Below, one piece after another: positions 15,847-24,348 of a stretch of 64,000 nt of DNA. Source of the DNA: Gp6-AA40 sp035571515 (GTDB lineage Bacteria > Acidobacteriota > Vicinamibacteria > Vicinamibacterales > UBA2999); the NCBI GenBank assembly GCA_035571515.1, contig DATNCQ010000233.1, positions 1 through 64,000 of the forward strand. Reading direction: 5' to 3'. Numbering within the stretch: the stretch's first letter is position 1; the number at the start of each line of letters is the position of its first letter. The notes beneath the pieces are model-generated. The model saw only the letters and a list, made by a program, of their open reading frames with translations, searched no databases and was not told the DNA's origin. The position numbers were made by a program, and so were the translations under genes.

Positions 15847-16233
15847 CTACGACTCGTCTCGGCGCAGCGGCGGAGCCGCGTCGGCCGACTTGAACAGGCG
15901 ATGCATGGACATCGCTTCCATCACATGCAGCGCGATGAAATAGCCCGTAAAACTCACCACGAACGGCACCGGCCGCAGGCCGGCGACGCGAAGCATGCCC
16001 GCCACGTAGCCGCCGAACAACACCGCCTTGATCGCCAGCCCCTGCACCATCACACCCATCAGCCGTTCGGGCTGCGACCGATACGTCCGCTCGGTCACGA
16101 TCCAGCTGACGGCCGCGACCGCGAGCGGACCGAGCATGCCGCAGAGGACCTCTGGATTGCTGCCGCCTGCCACGCCGGAGACGATGAGCCAGGACACCAG
16201 GCTGGCTCCCACCATCCACGCGACCGGCCTCAT
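15847..16233 (-). CDS. atpI: ATP synthase-associated membrane protein, AtpI-like
   Basis: 128 residues with four hydrophobic helices (WMVGASLVSWLIVSGVAGG, PLAVAAVSWIVTERTY, VMVQGLAIKAVLFGGYVAG, FVVSFTGYFIALHVMEAM). Its position between atpZ and atpB, its size and its topology match subunit I, which helps assemble the c ring. Sequence similarity within this family is low, so the name rests largely on context. The ATG overlaps the atpZ stop by 4 nt. Confidence 0.75.
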   Translation of the reverse strand: MRPVAWMVGASLVSWLIVSGVAGGSNPEVLCGMLGPLAVAAVSWIVTERTYRSQPERLMGVMVQGLAIKAVLFGGYVAGMLRVAGLRPVPFVVSFTGYFIALHVMEAMSMHRLFKSADAAPPLRRDES

Positions 16234-16508
16234 CGTCTCGTGGCTGTCTTCACCAGGTCGTAGAAGCCGACGATGATCCCGAGTGCGAGCCCGATGAGCA
16301 AACCCCAGGGGCCGGTGCCCTGCCACCTGTCCACCAGGTATCCAAGGCCGCCGAGGACGAGGATGCCGCCAACGAGCGTGTAGCTGGCCCCGGCGGCCGC
16401 GCCGGCGTTGCTGGCGTTCTCCTGCAGGGACTTGGCGGAACGTGAATACGAGAAACTGCGGTTCTTCTTGGCCATCTCGCCGATCACGCGTGCAAGCCGC
16501 GCGCTCAT
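16230..16508 (-). CDS. atpZ: AtpZ/AtpI-type F0 accessory protein
   Basis: 92 residues from the ATG at 16508 (AAGG upstream); an in-frame ATG at 16475 (MAKKNRSFSY) is an alternative. The C-terminal two thirds is a two-helix hairpin, GASYTLVGGILVLGGLGYLV then GPWGLLIGLALGIIVGFYDL. The GYLVDRW...GLALG pattern is typical of AtpZ. In other bacteria AtpZ and AtpI form a complex that stabilises ATP synthase and may move Mg2+ or Ca2+. It is the first gene of the atp operon. Confidence 0.82.
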   Translation of the reverse strand: MSARLARVIGEMAKKNRSFSYSRSAKSLQENASNAGAAAGASYTLVGGILVLGGLGYLVDRWQGTGPWGLLIGLALGIIVGFYDLVKTATRR

Positions 16509-16571
16509 CCGCCTTCGCCTGCGGCTTGAGGCGAGACAAGGCGCGCTCTTTCCGCACCTCGAGCGCCCTTG

Positions 16572-16600
16572 AGTATAGCCCACCTTGTGAAAAGCTTCAC
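16572..16600 (-). promoter_or_regulatory. Candidate promoter of the atp operon
   Basis: On the minus strand TATACT (16577-16572) is preceded after 17 nt by GTGAAG. The leader to the atpZ ATG would be roughly 55-60 nt. The -35 match is weak. Confidence 0.35.
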
Positions 16601-16651
16601 GCAATCTGCCAAAGTTCAATCAGTTCAATGACTTCAGCCCAACGGCTTTGC

Positions 16652-16681
16652 TTGATCTCGTCTGTCGGCGGGTCCTATACT
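16652..16681 (+). promoter_or_regulatory. Sigma-70-like promoter of the VWA gene pair
   Basis: TTGATC (16652-16657), an 18-nt spacer and TATACT (16676-16681), followed by a leader of about 25 nt to the ATG at 16712. Confidence 0.5.
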
Positions 16682-16711
16682 GCCTCTACCGATTGCCTCG
16701 CGCCGGGAATC

Positions 16712-17617
16712 ATGCCGACAAGCAGCCACCCGCGTCGGGCCCTCCTCGTGGCCCTGGGGATCGCATTGGCATCTGCGATGGTGCCGCTGCTCGTCTCCGC
16801 GCAGGGGCCGCGCGAGCGGACGATGTTCGTCAGCGCGGTCGACCAGAAGGGCGAGCCCGTCGAAGGCCTGGGACCGAATGACTTCGTCATCCGCGAGGAC
16901 GGGGCGGCGCGCGAGGTGCTCCGCGTGTCGCGCGCGACCGAGCCGATCGACATCGCCATCCTCGTCGACGACAGCGCCGCCTCCGAATCGCTGATCCCGC
17001 GCGTGCGCGAGGGGCTGCGCGCCTTCATCGCGCGCATGTCCCAGGGCAACCAGATCGCGATCGTCGGCCTCGCGGATCGGCCGACCATCCTCGCCAACTA
17101 CACCTCCAACACCAAGCTGCTGCAGGACGCGATCGGCCTCCTGTGGCCGCGGACGCGCGCCGGGTCCACGTTCATGGACGCCCTCTTCGAGGTCTCGCTC
17201 GGCCTCGAAAAGCGCGAGACGCCGCGCGCCGTCATCGTCCCCGTGATTACCGATGGCGGCGATTTCGCATACCGCCAGTACGAACAGGTCATGCCCGAGG
17301 TGAGGAAGGCCGGCGCCGCCATCCATGCGGTGACCGTCGGCGACTTCAATTCGACCGACCATGAAGAACTGCGCAATCGCGCGCGGGTCCTCGCCCAGGG
17401 CACCAAGGACACCGGCGGCCAGCGCGTCAACCTGCTGACGCCGATGGCGGTGCAGCCCTCGCTCGAACGTCTCGCGCGCGAGCTGTCGTCGCAGTACAAG
17501 GTGGTGTACGGCCGGCCGGATTCGCTGATTCCGCCGGAAAAAATCGACGTGAGCGCCCGGAGACCCGAGCTGACGATGCGAGGGACGCTCGAGCGCGGAA
17601 CAGGGACAACGAAGTGA
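16712..17617 (+). CDS. Secreted VWA-domain protein (acidobacterial VWFA-related type), degenerate metal site
   Basis: 301 residues. The signal peptide ends near PLLVSAQG. An Ig-like beta region (VSAVDQKGEPVEGLGPNDFV, then IREDGAAREVL) precedes a von Willebrand A domain at about 90-275. The metal-ion site that should read DxSxS is DDSAAS, shifted or broken, so metal-dependent binding is doubtful. The C-terminal ELSSQYKVVYGRPDSL matches the paralogue downstream. The start is the ATG at 16712, placed after the TTGATC/TATACT promoter. The stop overlaps the next start (GTGA). The ligand is unknown. Confidence 0.85.
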   Translation: MPTSSHPRRALLVALGIALASAMVPLLVSAQGPRERTMFVSAVDQKGEPVEGLGPNDFVIREDGAAREVLRVSRATEPIDIAILVDDSAASESLIPRVREGLRAFIARMSQGNQIAIVGLADRPTILANYTSNTKLLQDAIGLLWPRTRAGSTFMDALFEVSLGLEKRETPRAVIVPVITDGGDFAYRQYEQVMPEVRKAGAAIHAVTVGDFNSTDHEELRNRARVLAQGTKDTGGQRVNLLTPMAVQPSLERLARELSSQYKVVYGRPDSLIPPEKIDVSARRPELTMRGTLERGTGTTK

Positions 17618-18522
17618 AGCGCATCGCCCTTCTCGCCGCCGCCCTCGTGGCGGCGCTTTCGTCCGCTCCCTCGGCGCAAGGCACCTTCCGCGCCGGCGTC
17701 GACGTCGTGTCGCTGAACGTGACCGCCGTCGACTCTGCGAACCACTACGTCACCGACCTCGAAGAGAAGGACTTCGCGGTGTTCGAGGACGGCGTCAAGC
17801 AGGAGCTCTCCTTCTTCACGCGCAAGCAGCAGCCGATCGCCATGTCGCTGCTCCTCGACAGCAGCGCCAGCATGGAGGACAAGCTGCCGACGCTGCAGGT
17901 GGCGGCCGGCAACTTCGTCAAGCGGCTGAAGTCGAACGACCTGGCGCAGGTGATCGACTTCGACAGCCGCGTCGAGATCCGCCAGGCGTTCACGTCGAGC
18001 CAGACCGAGCTCCAGTCCGCCATCCTGCAGACGTCGGCCGGCGGGTCGACCTCGCTCTACAACGCCATCTACATCGCGTTGAAGGAGCTCGCCAAGGCCA
18101 AGGCGGGCGCCGAGGAGGACGTGCGCCGCCAGGCGCTGGTGCTCTTCTCCGATGGCGAAGACACGTCGAGCCTGATTTCGTTCGACGAGGTCCTCGAGCT
18201 CGCCAAGCGCAGCGAGGTGGCGATCTTCACCATCGCCTTGCGCGGCGCCGACACGCAGAGCAAGGGCTTCCACGAAGCCGAGTTCGTCATGCGCCAGCTG
18301 GCGCAGGAAACCGGCGGCCGCTCGTTCTTCCCGGCGAAGATCGACGACCTGAACGGCGTCTACTCCGAGATCGCCGACGAGCTCGCGAGCCAGTACACGC
18401 TCGGCTACACGTCCAGGAACGCGAAGCGTGACGGCGCCTACCGCCGCATCGTCGTCCAGGTGAGCCGGTCCAACGTCACGCCGCGCACCAAGCGGGGCTA
18501 CTACGCCCCGACGTCCCGTTGA
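17614..18522 (+). CDS. Secreted VWA-domain protein (acidobacterial VWFA-related type)
   Basis: 302 residues with a signal peptide (cut near SSAPSAQG). A beta-rich region carries VSLNVTAVDSANHYVTDLEE, KDFAVFEDGVKQEL and FFTRKQ. The VWA domain has an intact MIDAS start, LLLDSSASM (DxSxS), and LFSDGEDTSS as the third loop. The tail DELASQYTLGYTSRN is typical of the family. It is a paralogue of the upstream protein; the pair, coupled by a 4-nt overlap, may be exported and act together. Function is unknown beyond a likely role in protein-protein contact outside the cytoplasm. Confidence 0.87.
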   Translation: MKRIALLAAALVAALSSAPSAQGTFRAGVDVVSLNVTAVDSANHYVTDLEEKDFAVFEDGVKQELSFFTRKQQPIAMSLLLDSSASMEDKLPTLQVAAGNFVKRLKSNDLAQVIDFDSRVEIRQAFTSSQTELQSAILQTSAGGSTSLYNAIYIALKELAKAKAGAEEDVRRQALVLFSDGEDTSSLISFDEVLELAKRSEVAIFTIALRGADTQSKGFHEAEFVMRQLAQETGGRSFFPAKIDDLNGVYSEIADELASQYTLGYTSRNAKRDGAYRRIVVQVSRSNVTPRTKRGYYAPTSR

Positions 18523-19346
18523 ACACGCTCCCGCTGCTGCTGTACGCGGCCGCGGGGGTCGCCTACGCGATTCACTTCGCGCGCCGGGATGCGGCCGTCG
18601 GCCGCACCGCCACGACGCTGCTGCTCTTCGGCGCGCTCGTCCACACGTTCGTCATCGGCATGCAGACGATGGAGGTGCGGCACGTGCCGTTCGCCAACCC
18701 GTCTCGCGCCGTGTCGACGTTCGTCTGGCTGTTCACGCTGTCGTACCTGTATCTCGAGCTGACGACGGACGAGCGCGCGATGGGCGTCTTCATCCTGCCG
18801 CTGATCGTCGGCCTGCAGACGATTCCGGCGCTGTATCCCGGCATGGAATACCAGGACGCGGTGCTGGACAGCCCGTGGTTCTGGGTGCACGTGTCGTCGC
18901 TGCTGTTCGCCTACGCCAGCTTCGGCCTCTCGGGCATCCTCGGCCTGACCTACATGCTGCAGTTCAAGGAGATCAAGAAGAAGCACCTCGGCTACTTCTA
19001 CACGCGGCTGCCGTCGCTGCAGGTGCTCGACGTGATGAACTCGCGCGCGGTGGCGGTGGGCTGGGTGTTCCTGACCTTCGGCGTCATCGTCGGCGGGGTG
19101 TGGACGGCGCAGGCGCGCGGCATCGATCCGACCGATCCGAACCTGCAGGCGATGTCGCTCGACGACCCGAAGATCTTCGTGGCGATGCTGACGTGGGGCG
19201 TCTATTCGTTCGCGGTGGTCGCCCGGCGCACGCTCGGCTGGAGCGGCCGGCGCGCGGCGTGGCTCTCCGCGCTCGGGTTCGCGTTCGCGATGCTGAACTT
19301 CCTGGCGATCAACTATTTCGTGACGACGAGCCATACGTTCTACTGA
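18519..19346 (+). CDS. CcsA/HemX-type cytochrome c assembly membrane protein
   Basis: 275 residues, about eight transmembrane helices. Family signals are WFWVHVSSLLFAYASFG and a degenerate tryptophan-rich heme-handling stretch, GGVWTAQ...DDPKIFVAMLTW. It starts at a TTG overlapping the previous stop (TTGA). Directly upstream of hemA this protein is usually called HemX, a membrane regulator of glutamyl-tRNA reductase level in Bacillus. The related CcsA delivers heme to cytochromes c. Sequence alone does not decide between them; the position favours HemX. Confidence 0.8.
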   Translation: MNTLPLLLYAAAGVAYAIHFARRDAAVGRTATTLLLFGALVHTFVIGMQTMEVRHVPFANPSRAVSTFVWLFTLSYLYLELTTDERAMGVFILPLIVGLQTIPALYPGMEYQDAVLDSPWFWVHVSSLLFAYASFGLSGILGLTYMLQFKEIKKKHLGYFYTRLPSLQVLDVMNSRAVAVGWVFLTFGVIVGGVWTAQARGIDPTDPNLQAMSLDDPKIFVAMLTWGVYSFAVVARRTLGWSGRRAAWLSALGFAFAMLNFLAINYFVTTSHTFY

Positions 19347-19394
19347 TGCGTGCTGACACCTGATACCTAATACCCGATACCTGATACCTGACCC
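19347..19394. repeat. Word repeat GATACCTGATACC before hemA
   Basis: TGATACCTAATACCCGATAC then CTGATACCTGACCC, a run of TGATACC words that ends at the GTG of hemA. It replaces any recognisable Shine-Dalgarno sequence. Confidence 0.65.
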
Positions 19395-20714
19395 GTGCAT
19401 TTGTTTCTATTAGGCGTGAGCCACCGGACGGCGCCGGTCGACCTGAGAGAGCGGCTCGACTTCTCGAGCCGCGATCTGAGCGCGGCCGCCGAAGCCATCT
19501 CGCATCGCCCGTCGATGAGCGAGTCGGTCGTGCTGTCCACGTGCAACCGCTCGGAGATCTACGTCGCCAGCAGCGATCCGGCGCAGGCGCGCGAGGAGCT
19601 CGTCGCCTTCCTCAGCGACTACCACCACGTGCCGGCGCAGTCGTTCCAGCCGCACCTGTTCGCGCTCGAGAACAGCGCCGCCGTCGCGCACCTGTTCCGC
19701 GTCGCGGCCGGCCTCGACTCGCTCGTCGTCGGCGAACCGCAGATCCTCGGCCAGGTGAAGGAGGCGTTTCAGACCGCCGCGGGGAAGCAGTGCGTCGGCC
19801 CGGTGCTCAGCAACGCGTTCCGCTGGTCGTTCGGCGTCGGCAAGCGCGTGCGCACGGAGACGGCGCTCGGCGGAGGGGCGGTGTCGGTCAGCTACGCGGC
19901 CGTGGCACTGGCGCGGAAGATTTTCGGCCGCCTCGAGGGCCGCCGCGTCCTCGTCGTCGGCGCGGGCGAAATCAGCTCGCTCACCGCGCAGCACCTCCGC
20001 GGCCAGGGCGTCGGCGAGATCGTCATCACCAGCCGCACGCACGCGCACGCCGAAGCGCTCGCCAACGAGGTGGGCGGCCGCGCGGTGCCGTGGGACTCGA
20101 TGATCAACGCGCTCGGGTCGGCCGACATCGTCATGACGGCGACGGGGTCGCAGCGGCCGATCATCACGCTGCCGCAGCTGCAGGCGGCGCAGGGACACCG
20201 CCGCAGCACGCCGCTCTTCATCATCGACCTCGCCGTTCCGCGCGACGTCGATGCGGCCATCGGCGAAATCGAGCACGTGTTCCTCTACAACATCGACGAC
20301 CTGCAGAGCATCGTCGAGGAGAACCTGTCGCGCCGCATGGCGGAGGTCGAGCGCGCCGAAGCGATCGTCAACGAGGAAGTCACGAAGTTCATGGCGTGGC
20401 AGCGGTCGCGCACGGCGGTGCCCACCGTGGTCGCGCTGCGCCAGCGGTTCGAGGCCATCCGCCGCTCCGAGCTGCAGCGGCTGGAAGGGAAGCTCGGCGC
20501 GCTCTCGCCCGAGGCACGAGCCCGCGTGGACGAAGTCACCCGCCTCATCGTCGAAAAGCTGCTCCTCGAGCCGACCGAACAGCTCAAGGCGCTGCCAGAC
20601 GAGGAAACCCAGGCTGCCTACACCGAAGCCGTCAATCGCCTCTTCAGGCTGACGGATGACGAGCCCCTCGACTACGCGCGGGGCAAGCGTTCGGAGTCGC
20701 CGAAGCAGACATGA
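19395..20714 (+). CDS. hemA: Glutamyl-tRNA reductase
   Basis: Reduces Glu-tRNA(Glu) with NADPH to glutamate-1-semialdehyde, the first committed step of C5 tetrapyrrole synthesis. 439 residues. The catalytic Cys50 lies in VVLSTCNRSEIY, the substrate-binding GLDSLVVGEPQILGQVKEAF is intact, and the Rossmann loop is VLVVGAGEISSLTAQHL. The C-terminal dimerisation helix is complete. The window also encodes tRNA-Glu(CTC), though whether HemA uses that isoacceptor is not shown. The hemC start overlaps the stop by 4 nt (ATGA). Confidence 0.97.
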   Translation: MHLFLLGVSHRTAPVDLRERLDFSSRDLSAAAEAISHRPSMSESVVLSTCNRSEIYVASSDPAQAREELVAFLSDYHHVPAQSFQPHLFALENSAAVAHLFRVAAGLDSLVVGEPQILGQVKEAFQTAAGKQCVGPVLSNAFRWSFGVGKRVRTETALGGGAVSVSYAAVALARKIFGRLEGRRVLVVGAGEISSLTAQHLRGQGVGEIVITSRTHAHAEALANEVGGRAVPWDSMINALGSADIVMTATGSQRPIITLPQLQAAQGHRRSTPLFIIDLAVPRDVDAAIGEIEHVFLYNIDDLQSIVEENLSRRMAEVERAEAIVNEEVTKFMAWQRSRTAVPTVVALRQRFEAIRRSELQRLEGKLGALSPEARARVDEVTRLIVEKLLLEPTEQLKALPDEETQAAYTEAVNRLFRLTDDEPLDYARGKRSESPKQT

Positions 20715-21709
20715 CGTTCCGGCTCGGCACGCGCGGCAGCGAGCTCGCGCTCTATCAGGCCAACGCGGTGGCCGCGCAGCTGCGCGCGCAGACCGGCGTC
20801 GACTGCGAGATCGTCGTCATCCGGACCTCCGGCGACAAGCTGGCCGAAGCGTCGCTGACGCAGATCGGCGGCAAGCGGGTCTTCGTCAAGGAAATCGAGG
20901 ATGCGCTGCTCGCCGGCGACGTGGACCTCGCCGTCCACAGCAGCAAGGACATGCCCGTCGTGCTGCCCGAGGGACTGATGATCGCCGGCGTGCTGCCGCG
21001 CGAGGACGCGCGCGATGCGGTCGTGCTCCCCGCCGAGGGCGCGAAGGTGCGGCGGAAAGCGGACTCGTCCGATAGCACCATTTCGTTCGAGGAGCTCGTG
21101 TCGCGCCTCGGGGCCACGCCGCGCATCGGCACGAGCAGCGTGCGCCGGACGGCGCAGCTCTCGAGGCTCTTTCCCGGCGCGTCGTTCATGCCGATTCGCG
21201 GCAACCTCGGCACGCGGCTGCGGAAGGTGGACGAAGGGCAGTACGACGCGCTCGTGCTCGCGTCCGCAGGGCTCATCCGGCTGGAACATCGCGCGCGCAT
21301 CTCCGCGGCGCTGCCGATTCCGGCGTGCGTGCCCGCGCCCGGCCAGGGGATCATCGCGATCGAGGTCCGCGCCGGCGATTCACGCGTCGCCTACGCCGTC
21401 GCGGAGATCGATCACAAGGACAGCAGGGCGGCGCTCGACGCCGAGCGCGCGGTCGTCATCAAACTGGGCGGCGGCTGCCAGATGCCGATTGGCGCGCACG
21501 CCCGGGTGACGAGCGACGGGATCGACGTGACGGCGGTCGTACTTTCGCTGGACGGCGCACGGGCGATTCGCGCAGAATCGCGCGGGCCCATGACACACGC
21601 ACGTGCGGTCGGAACCTCGGTCGCCGACGACCTGCTGGCGCAGGGCGCGGACCAGATCCTCGCCGAGGTACAGCGGGCGCACGCCGCGGTCGAAGGCATC
21701 CAGCCGTGA
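20711..21709 (+). CDS. hemC: Hydroxymethylbilane synthase (porphobilinogen deaminase)
   Basis: 332 residues. Polymerises four porphobilinogen units on a dipyrromethane cofactor. The cofactor cysteine is in KLGGGCQMPIGAHA, around residue 256. FRLGTRGSELALYQ, HSSKDMPVVLPEGL and RIGTSSVRRTAQL line the active site. About 15 extra residues (AEGAKVRRKADSSDSTISFE) sit between the first two lobes compared with E. coli. It is coupled to hemA and to cobA-hemD by 4-nt overlaps. Confidence 0.97.
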   Translation: MTFRLGTRGSELALYQANAVAAQLRAQTGVDCEIVVIRTSGDKLAEASLTQIGGKRVFVKEIEDALLAGDVDLAVHSSKDMPVVLPEGLMIAGVLPREDARDAVVLPAEGAKVRRKADSSDSTISFEELVSRLGATPRIGTSSVRRTAQLSRLFPGASFMPIRGNLGTRLRKVDEGQYDALVLASAGLIRLEHRARISAALPIPACVPAPGQGIIAIEVRAGDSRVAYAVAEIDHKDSRAALDAERAVVIKLGGGCQMPIGAHARVTSDGIDVTAVVLSLDGARAIRAESRGPMTHARAVGTSVADDLLAQGADQILAEVQRAHAAVEGIQP

Positions 21710-23259
21710 AGCATCCTGCCGTCTACCTCATTGGCGCCGGTCCCGGCGACCCCGGTCTCATCACCGTCCACGGCCTCACCTATCTTCGCGCCGCGGATGT
21801 CGTCGTCTACGACGACCTCGTGCCGCCGCGGCTCCTGAAATACGCGCGCCAGGGCGCCGAGCTCATCAACGTCGGCATCGCGTCGCCGCAATCCATGGGA
21901 CAGGACGCGATCGGGTATCTGCTCGTCGAAAAGGCGCGCGAGGGAAAGCTGATTGCGCGCCTGAAGTTCGGCGACCCGTTCGTGTTCGACTCCGGGGGCG
22001 CGGAGGCGCTCTTCCTGCACGAGCATCACGTGCCGTACGAGATCGTGCCGGGACTCTCGGCGAGCTTCGCCGTCCCGGCGTACGCCGGCGTGCCGGTGAC
22101 GTATCCCGGCGGCGGCGACACGATCACGCTCGTGCGCGGCTACGAAGAAGAGAGCCGGACGCCGCCGAAGATCGACTGGGCGAGTCTCGCGCGCCTCGAG
22201 GGGACGGTCGTCTGCTACGCCGGAGCGCACCAGCTTCCGCAGCTGCTCGAGGTGCTGATCGCCAACGGATGGCCGGCGGAGACGCAGGCCGCGATCATCT
22301 ACGACGGCACGCTGCCGAGCCAGGAGACGGTCGCGGGCACGATGCAGGAGCTGCTGCTGCAGATGCGCGAGCACTCGCGACGCCGGCAGCCGGCCATTCT
22401 GGTGGCGGGCCGCGTCGCCGGCCTGCGCGAGCACCTGCGGTGGTACGACTCGCGGCCGCTCTTCGGCAAACGTGTGCTCGTCACCCGGCCGCGAGAACAG
22501 GCGCCCGAGCTCGTCGATCGGCTGACGGCGCTCGGCGCCGAGTCGATCGAAGCGCCGATGATCCGCATGGCGCCGCCCGACGATCCCGATCCGTTGCTGC
22601 GCGCCGCGGCGAGACCCGAGGAGTTCGACTGGATCATCTTCACCAGCGCCAACGCGGTCGACGCGTTCATGACGGCGCTGCTCGACGGCGAGCGCGACGT
22701 GCGCGCGCTGAAGGGGCCGCGCATCTGCACGTCAGGAACGGCGACGGCGGAGAAGCTGGCGACCTACGGCATCAAGGTCGACCTGATTCCGCGCGAGTTC
22801 CGCGCCGACGCGGTGGTCGCGTCGCTGCTGGCGCTCGGCTCGATGGCCGGCGTGCGCGTCCTGCTGCCGCGCGCCGACATCGGCCGCGAGATCATCGGCG
22901 AGCAGCTGCGCGATGCGGGGGCGGTCGTCACCGAAGTCATCGCGTATCGCACGATCCTCGAGGACGCGCAGCGCGAAGGCGATCCGGATATCTACCGCAT
23001 GCTGCTCGACGGCCGCATCGACGTGTCCACGTTCACGAGCCCCTCGGCGATCCGCAACTTCGCGAAGATCCATGGCGCCGATCAGGTCGCCGATCTGCTG
23101 AAGAACACGGTGGTGGCGACGATCGGCCCGGTCACCGCCGACGCCGCGCGCCAGCTCGGGATTCCCGTGACCATCCAGCCACGGACGTACACGATCCCGG
23201 CGCTCGTGGACGCGATTGCCGCGCACTATGGCGTGGCGCCGACGACGAAGACGGCGTAA
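21706..23259 (+). CDS. cobA-hemD: Bifunctional uroporphyrinogen-III C-methyltransferase / uroporphyrinogen-III synthase
   Basis: 517 residues fusing two enzymes. Residues 1-245 are an SUMT (CobA) domain with VYLIGAGPGDPGLITVHGL, LIARLKFGDPFVF, the VPGLSASFAVPAYAGVPVT stretch and a Rossmann-like methyltransferase fold. Residues about 255-510 are the HemD domain (KRVLVTRPREQAPELVDRL, WIIFTSANAVDAFM, VSTFTSPSAIRNF). HemD closes hydroxymethylbilane to uroporphyrinogen III and CobA dimethylates it towards siroheme, so the fusion links the branch to heme and siroheme. The GTG start overlaps the hemC stop. Confidence 0.96.
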   Translation: MKHPAVYLIGAGPGDPGLITVHGLTYLRAADVVVYDDLVPPRLLKYARQGAELINVGIASPQSMGQDAIGYLLVEKAREGKLIARLKFGDPFVFDSGGAEALFLHEHHVPYEIVPGLSASFAVPAYAGVPVTYPGGGDTITLVRGYEEESRTPPKIDWASLARLEGTVVCYAGAHQLPQLLEVLIANGWPAETQAAIIYDGTLPSQETVAGTMQELLLQMREHSRRRQPAILVAGRVAGLREHLRWYDSRPLFGKRVLVTRPREQAPELVDRLTALGAESIEAPMIRMAPPDDPDPLLRAAARPEEFDWIIFTSANAVDAFMTALLDGERDVRALKGPRICTSGTATAEKLATYGIKVDLIPREFRADAVVASLLALGSMAGVRVLLPRADIGREIIGEQLRDAGAVVTEVIAYRTILEDAQREGDPDIYRMLLDGRIDVSTFTSPSAIRNFAKIHGADQVADLLKNTVVATIGPVTADAARQLGIPVTIQPRTYTIPALVDAIAAHYGVAPTTKTA

Positions 23260-23321
23260 ACGCCACACGTGCGCGAATCCGTCGCCAAAGGTGCGCGGCG
23301 CGGCGCCTGCTCCCGCACGGC

Positions 23322-23327
23322 TACAAT
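23322..23327 (+). promoter_or_regulatory. -10-like hexamer TACAAT before hemB
   Basis: TACAAT ends 8 nt before the hemB ATG at 23336, with TTGAC rather than a Shine-Dalgarno sequence between. A separate, leaderless hemB transcript is possible. Confidence 0.4.
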
Positions 23328-23335
23328 GAGTTGAC

Positions 23336-24328
23336 ATGGCCACACAGACGTCCACCGCCCGCCTCGCGCTGACGCGCCGCCCGCGCCGGCTGCGCCGCAC
23401 CGAGGCGATTCGCAGCCTGGTGCGCGAAACACGACTGACGCCCGACTGCTTCATCCTGCCGCTCTTCATTTGCGAGGGGCGCGGCGTCCGCCGCGAGGTC
23501 AGCTCGATGCCCGGCGTCTACCAGCTCTCGGTGGACGAGGCCATGAAGGAAGCGGCGGCGGCGAAGGCGGACGGCGTTCTCGGCGTGCTGCTGTTCGGCC
23601 TGCCCGAGAGCAAGGATGCGACCGGTTCGAAGGCCTCGGATCCCGACGCGCCCGTGCAGAGTGCGGTGCGCGCCCTGAAACGCGAGGTGCCGGACCTGAT
23701 CGTCATCACCGACGTCTGCCTCTGCGAGTACACGTCGCACGGCCACTGCGGCATCCTCGAGGGCGAGGAGATTCTCAACGACGTCAGCGTCGCGCACGTC
23801 GCGGACGCGGCGCTCTCGCACGCCGTCGCCGGCGCCGACATCGTCGCCCCCTCCGACATGATGGACGGACGGGTCGCCGCCATCCGCACGCTGCTCGACG
23901 AGCGCGGGCTCGATCGCATCGGCATCATGTCGTACGCGGCGAAGTACTGCTCGGCGTTCTACGGTCCGTTCCGCGACGCCGCGGATTCGGCGCCGCAGTT
24001 CGGCGACCGGCGCAGCCACCAGATGGACCCGGCGAATGTCGAGGAGGCGCTGCGCGAGGTCGAGACCGACCTCGAGGAAGGCGCCGACATCGTCATGGTG
24101 AAGCCGGCGCTCCACTATCTCGACGTGATTTCGCGCGTGAAGATGCAGTTCAACCAGCCGACCGCCGCCTATCACGTCAGCGGCGAATACGCGATGTTGA
24201 AGCTGGCGGCGGCGCGCGGCTGGATCGACGAGCGGCGCGGCATGCTGGAGACGCTGACGGCCATCAAGCGCGCCGGCGCCGACATCATCATCACGTATTA
24301 CGCGAGAGACGCCGCGCGGATCCTGTAG
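23336..24328 (+). CDS. hemB: Porphobilinogen synthase (delta-aminolevulinate dehydratase)
   Basis: 330 residues. Condenses two 5-aminolevulinate molecules to porphobilinogen. The zinc-binding cysteines are present in DVCLCEYTSHGHCGIL, so this is the Zn-dependent type. The Schiff-base lysines lie in SYAAKYCSAFYGPF and DIVMVKPALHYLD. The arginine-rich start (RRPRRLRRTEAIRSLVRET) and length are typical. It follows cobA-hemD after 76 nt and seems to have its own promoter. A long inverted repeat ends the unit. Confidence 0.97.
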   Translation: MATQTSTARLALTRRPRRLRRTEAIRSLVRETRLTPDCFILPLFICEGRGVRREVSSMPGVYQLSVDEAMKEAAAAKADGVLGVLLFGLPESKDATGSKASDPDAPVQSAVRALKREVPDLIVITDVCLCEYTSHGHCGILEGEEILNDVSVAHVADAALSHAVAGADIVAPSDMMDGRVAAIRTLLDERGLDRIGIMSYAAKYCSAFYGPFRDAADSAPQFGDRRSHQMDPANVEEALREVETDLEEGADIVMVKPALHYLDVISRVKMQFNQPTAAYHVSGEYAMLKLAAARGWIDERRGMLETLTAIKRAGADIIITYYARDAARIL

Positions 24329-24348
24329 GGCCGGCCTGCGGAGAAGAC

